NCBI GenBank assembly: GCA_029252555.1
Contig: JAQXBF010000032.1
Location: 1-50,596 of the forward strand
Source of the DNA: Porticoccaceae bacterium
GTDB taxonomy: Bacteria; Pseudomonadota; Gammaproteobacteria; Pseudomonadales; Porticoccaceae
Direction of reading: 5' to 3'
DNA length: 50,596 nt
Numbering within the stretch: position 1 is the first letter of the stretch; each line of letters opens with the position of its first letter. Below are positions 47,619-50,596 of the stretch, piece after piece. The translations under genes were made by a program, and so were the position numbers. The notes under the pieces were generated by a model. It saw only the letters and a list, made by a program, of their open reading frames with translations, was not told the origin of the DNA and did not search any database.

Positions 47619-49058
47619 TTATTTAGTACTGTGCTTCAGCAAATAGGCTTCAAGATCACGCTTAATTTCTGGCCCATAAAGGTACAAACCAATAGTGTTT
47701 GGAATCGCAATCAAGAAGATCATGGCATCGGAAAAATCTAATACCGCTGACAGTTGAATCATGCAACCCAACGCCACAAAGGCACAGAAGCCCATCTTAA
47801 AAACCATCTGGGTTTTAGCGCCCTCGCCAAACAGATAGGTCCAGCCCTTAAGGCCGTAATAGGACCAGGCGATGGTGGTAGAAAAGGCAAAGAGCAAAGC
47901 GGCAACTGCAATAATATAGGGTGCCCAGCTAACATGATGGGCAAATGCGGCGGAGGTAAGGGCAATACCCTCTAACCCGCGACCTTCGCCCAATAAGCCA
48001 TTTGGAATGGCGGTAGTCACTATCACTAATGAAGTCAGGGTGCAAATCACCATGGTGTCGATAAAAGGCTCAAGCAAAGATACTAGCCCCTCGGTGACGG
48101 GCTCGTCGGTCATCACCGCTGAATGGGCAATAGACGCCGAGCCTATACCGGCTTCATTGGAGAATAGGGCGCGCTGAAAACCAACAATAATGGCCCCTAC
48201 CATGCCCCCCTGGGCACTGGTCCAGGTAAAAGCACTGGTGCAAATCAAAACAATGGCATCAATCAAATACTCTGCACTCATCGCAATAATAATCAGTGCA
48301 GAGACAATATAGAGCGCCGCCATGGTCGGCACTATACGAGAGGCTGCGCTGGCAATGGAGCGAATTCCCCCAACAATTACTAGGGCAACCGTGGCTGCCA
48401 ATAGCAAGCCAAATAACCAGCCTCTGCCATACAACAAGCTATCCTCACCCCCAGTGATACTCAGCACCTGCACATAGGCCTGGTTGGACTGGAACATATT
48501 GCCAATACCCAAACAGCCAATCACCAGTGCCAGTGCATAAAAACTGCCAAGAAACTTGCCCACCTTGGGGTAATTGCGCGCGTGAAAAAAGTGTTCTAAA
48601 TAATACATTGGGCCACCAGACACAGAGCCATCGGCGTTAATGCGCCGGTACTTAACACCTAATGTACATTCGACAAATTTAGTGGCCATAGCCAAAAAGC
48701 CTGCCATAAATAGCCAAAAAGCTGCGCCGGGGCCACCTATGGCAATGGCCACAGCAACACCACCGATATTGCCAACCCCTACGGTGCCAGAGATAGCCGT
48801 GGATAGCGCCTTGAAATGAGAAATCTCCCCAGACTTACCGCCCTGAGGCTCTGGGCGAGTCAAAATGCCCACTGCATGGCGGAAACCACGGAAATTAACC
48901 AAGCCTAAATAACAGGTAAACCACAGGGCAGCTATGGCAAGCCAAAGTACTATTAAAGGGAAGTCCTGATTAAAAATATGGATAGGGTAGAACACCATAT
49001 CCGATAGCCCCTGTGCCAATGGACGTACCCAGGCCTCTAGTTGTGCATCTATACTCAT
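47619..49058 (-). CDS. Alanine/glycine:cation symporter (AGCS family)
   Basis: 479 aa from ATG 49058 (MSIDAQLEAWVRP), chosen over ATG 49094 because AGGGGG lies 5 nt upstream. It is a polytopic inner-membrane Na+-coupled amino-acid importer with about ten hydrophobic spans. Family segments are GTVGVGNIGGVAVAIAIGGP near 95, FLAMATKFVECTLGVKYR near 125, and ALFSNEAGIGSASIAHSA near 290. D/L-alanine or glycine are the usual substrates. It is first in a two-gene unit with the amidotransferase. Confidence 0.93.
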   Translation of the reverse strand: MSIDAQLEAWVRPLAQGLSDMVFYPIHIFNQDFPLIVLWLAIAALWFTCYLGLVNFRGFRHAVGILTRPEPQGGKSGEISHFKALSTAISGTVGVGNIGGVAVAIAIGGPGAAFWLFMAGFLAMATKFVECTLGVKYRRINADGSVSGGPMYYLEHFFHARNYPKVGKFLGSFYALALVIGCLGIGNMFQSNQAYVQVLSITGGEDSLLYGRGWLFGLLLAATVALVIVGGIRSIASAASRIVPTMAALYIVSALIIIAMSAEYLIDAIVLICTSAFTWTSAQGGMVGAIIVGFQRALFSNEAGIGSASIAHSAVMTDEPVTEGLVSLLEPFIDTMVICTLTSLVIVTTAIPNGLLGEGRGLEGIALTSAAFAHHVSWAPYIIAVAALLFAFSTTIAWSYYGLKGWTYLFGEGAKTQMVFKMGFCAFVALGCMIQLSAVLDFSDAMIFLIAIPNTIGLYLYGPEIKRDLEAYLLKHSTK

Positions 49059-49169
49059 TATGCCCCCTGTATAGCGAGTAGAAAACCCGCTCATTGATTA
49101 CTATTTACTTTAATTATAAATCTTAACGTATTGTTTTTATTAGTTTAATTGATGGCTATTTTATTCTTC

Positions 49170-50447
49170 TTACACTTCTCTTGTCTTTCCTGATCGGGCG
49201 CGCTCTTTCATATCAGACTGGATATAAACCTGGTCCGTTGTGCCCATACTGGCATGGCCCAAATCATCTGCCATATGTTTGAGTGGCCTTGTGGCTATAT
49301 CCTGAGATGCGCCAGTATGCCTTAACCAGTGGGTTGTGGCCTCACGTAGTGCCTTGGCTTCCTCAGCAAAGCCCTCGGAGTGCATCTTTTTATACGCCAA
49401 ATCAAAGGCCTGCTGCACGATTCGCCGCAGCTGGCGTGATGTCATGCCACCTGTACCTCGATTTTTGGACACCAAGGCACTGTTGGCACCAAACTTGGCG
49501 TTGAGACCAGCGCGGTATTTCTGATAGCGCTGAATATAGGGAGAAAGGGCGCTTGGCACTGAAATATCTCTGATCTTATTGCCCTTGCCCAGCACTTTAA
49601 GCCACTGATTGCCGTCGCTGTCTTGCCAAAAATGCTTCCAGGCTGGCTGCCAATTAGATCGTTCAGATAACTCCGATACCCTTAAATACAGAGTTTTAAG
49701 CATGGCGATAATAAATAGCGTGCGCTCATGGCCGGAGTCTTCGTCTGCCGCGATTTGGGCGCAGTCGAGCACGGTTTCCCACTGCAAATCAGACAGTCGT
49801 TTAATGTTTTTCTGGGTCGCACCCTTAATAAGGTAGGCAGACTGTTTGCGAATAGCCGGAATGGGGTTGCCAAAGGCATAGCCTTCGTCGGTTAGGTAGT
49901 CATAAAAACAGGAGACTGCGGAATAACAGATTTTCATGGCTTCATGGGATAACAGGTGCCCGTCTTTGCTTATTTCAACCGTTAAACCAGCTGCTAGCGC
50001 TTCAGCGCGGTCTTCCTTGGCGATTTTCGCGGCAAATGGCCGCCAATTCTTATTTTGACGGGACTCTCCGTCGATTATTTTAAAGCGATCCTGCACAGAT
50101 GCGCCGACCCAGCTTGGGTTCGGGCTATGCACAAAATCAAAGTATGCCTCTAAATCTGGCCGTTTTAGCTGGATAACGCTTGTGTTGGCCACCGTCCAAG
50201 CCCACAGGAGTAAGCGTTCAACTTCATTGCGATAGCCTCGATAAGTGGCTTCTGATTTGCGGCTGTAGCTTTTCAGGAACGACTGTGTGTGCATAACGTC
50301 ATCGCGAACGGCGGGAATCGTCTCACACAATGTATGGATAAATTCTTTTGAGTCTGGGTAGTCATCAAACATAGCCATACCCATAGGGAGACGAACAAAT
50401 GCTTTATGGGCATCAAACAAGGGTGTGGCATTAAAGACTTTGGACAT
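49170..50447 (-). CDS. Tyrosine recombinase / phage-type integrase
   Basis: 425 aa from ATG 50447 (MSKVFNATPLFDAH); TTG 50459 is the alternative. An N-terminal SAM-like core-binding domain (about 45-200, SEATYRGYRNEVERLLLWAW) precedes the catalytic domain. The full active set is present: Arg256 (LYLRVSEL), Lys288 (GKGNKIRDI), His373 and Arg376 (THWLRHTGA), His398 (LGHASMGTT) and nucleophile Tyr408 (QVYIQSD). Longer than XerC/D (about 300 aa). No tRNA target or phage genes lie beside it here. A 28-bp inverted repeat lies 122 bp upstream at the window edge. Confidence 0.9.
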   Translation of the reverse strand: MSKVFNATPLFDAHKAFVRLPMGMAMFDDYPDSKEFIHTLCETIPAVRDDVMHTQSFLKSYSRKSEATYRGYRNEVERLLLWAWTVANTSVIQLKRPDLEAYFDFVHSPNPSWVGASVQDRFKIIDGESRQNKNWRPFAAKIAKEDRAEALAAGLTVEISKDGHLLSHEAMKICYSAVSCFYDYLTDEGYAFGNPIPAIRKQSAYLIKGATQKNIKRLSDLQWETVLDCAQIAADEDSGHERTLFIIAMLKTLYLRVSELSERSNWQPAWKHFWQDSDGNQWLKVLGKGNKIRDISVPSALSPYIQRYQKYRAGLNAKFGANSALVSKNRGTGGMTSRQLRRIVQQAFDLAYKKMHSEGFAEEAKALREATTHWLRHTGASQDIATRPLKHMADDLGHASMGTTDQVYIQSDMKERARSGKTREV

Positions 50448-50568
50448 AATATCTCGCAATGAATATGGTAACTTGCAGTCGAGAACTTTATTATCAGGGC
50501 TAGAGGCCAGTTAAGGCAGGGTTTTAGCCAGAAAACACTGTATCAGCCTAATTGCCTTCTGTCCAGCT

Positions 50569-50596
50569 ATGTCCACTAATTGAGATTAGAGGACAT
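50569..50596. repeat. 28-bp dif-like inverted repeat (candidate recombination core site)
   Basis: Left arm ATGTCCACTAA (50569-50579), 6-bp centre TTGAGA, right arm TTAGAGGACAT (50586-50596). Ten of 11 arm positions are complementary. The 11-6-11 layout with ...TAA-N6-TTA... is that of XerCD dif sites. An extra TGTCCA lies 10 bp to the left (50560-50565). It ends exactly at the window end, so the right context is unknown. Confidence 0.5.

Overview
The window reads as the chromosome of a free-living, probably marine, gammaproteobacterium. The core runs in the order icd | cspD | clpS-clpA | infA-bpt-aat-trxB | ftsK-lolA-rarA-crcB-serS-cysG. The block rluE-nudJ-mnmA-hflD-purB lies on the other side of icd. 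This is the classic Pseudomonas-type order, and the block beside icd is shared with enterics. The accessory content (molybdenum hydroxylase, multiheme cytochrome, amino-acid/Na+ symporter, polyamine-type catabolism, TauD-like dioxygenase) fits a Cellvibrionales-like marine heterotroph. That placement is an inference from gene order and protein character; no phylogeny was run.

Layout. 1-45: truncated tRNA-Pro(TGG). 253-3616: two-subunit Mo/Fe-S oxidoreductase plus a zinc-ribbon methyltransferase, behind a strong inverted repeat. 3600-5000: PLP decarboxylase. 5134-7290: fadB without fadA. 7561-9249: PyrD-PyrK fusion. 9477-9689: small membrane protein. 9786-15202: glyoxylate-shunt module with aceA divergent from a LysR regulator, followed by glcB and an overlapping rraA homologue. 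15232-17554: acetyltransferase and gamma-glutamyltranspeptidase. 17589-24286: roxA, purB, hflD, mnmA, nudJ and rluE, divergent from icd. 24432-32984: cspD, clpSA, infA, bpt, aat, trxB and ftsK. 33447-40099: lolA, rarA, crcB, serS, cysG and gor. 40272-43633: TetR, puuB-like and puuA-like genes around a large symmetric operator candidate. 43709-49058: octaheme cytochrome/TPR protein, TauD-like dioxygenase, glutamine amidotransferase and AGCS symporter. 49170-50596: tyrosine recombinase with a 28-bp dif-like inverted repeat at the window edge.

How the parts fit. AceA and GlcB form the glyoxylate shunt and FadB supplies acetyl-CoA. A shared TCAATAGAC-type motif lies upstream of aceA, lysR and glcB and points to common LysR control. 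Icd sits at the competing branch point. Bpt, Aat, ClpS and ClpA make a complete N-degron route in one neighbourhood. PuuA, PuuB and TetR form a gamma-glutamylated-amine module.

Most promising leads: the 44-bp quasi-palindrome between puuA and puuB; the 11-6-11 inverted repeat next to the recombinase; the RraA homologue that keeps an aldolase/decarboxylase D-X20-R-D motif and overlaps glcB; the PyrD-PyrK fusion; and the octaheme-HEAT-TPR protein. I saw no CRISPR array, no complete insertion sequence, and no clear multi-gene system that is wholly new.
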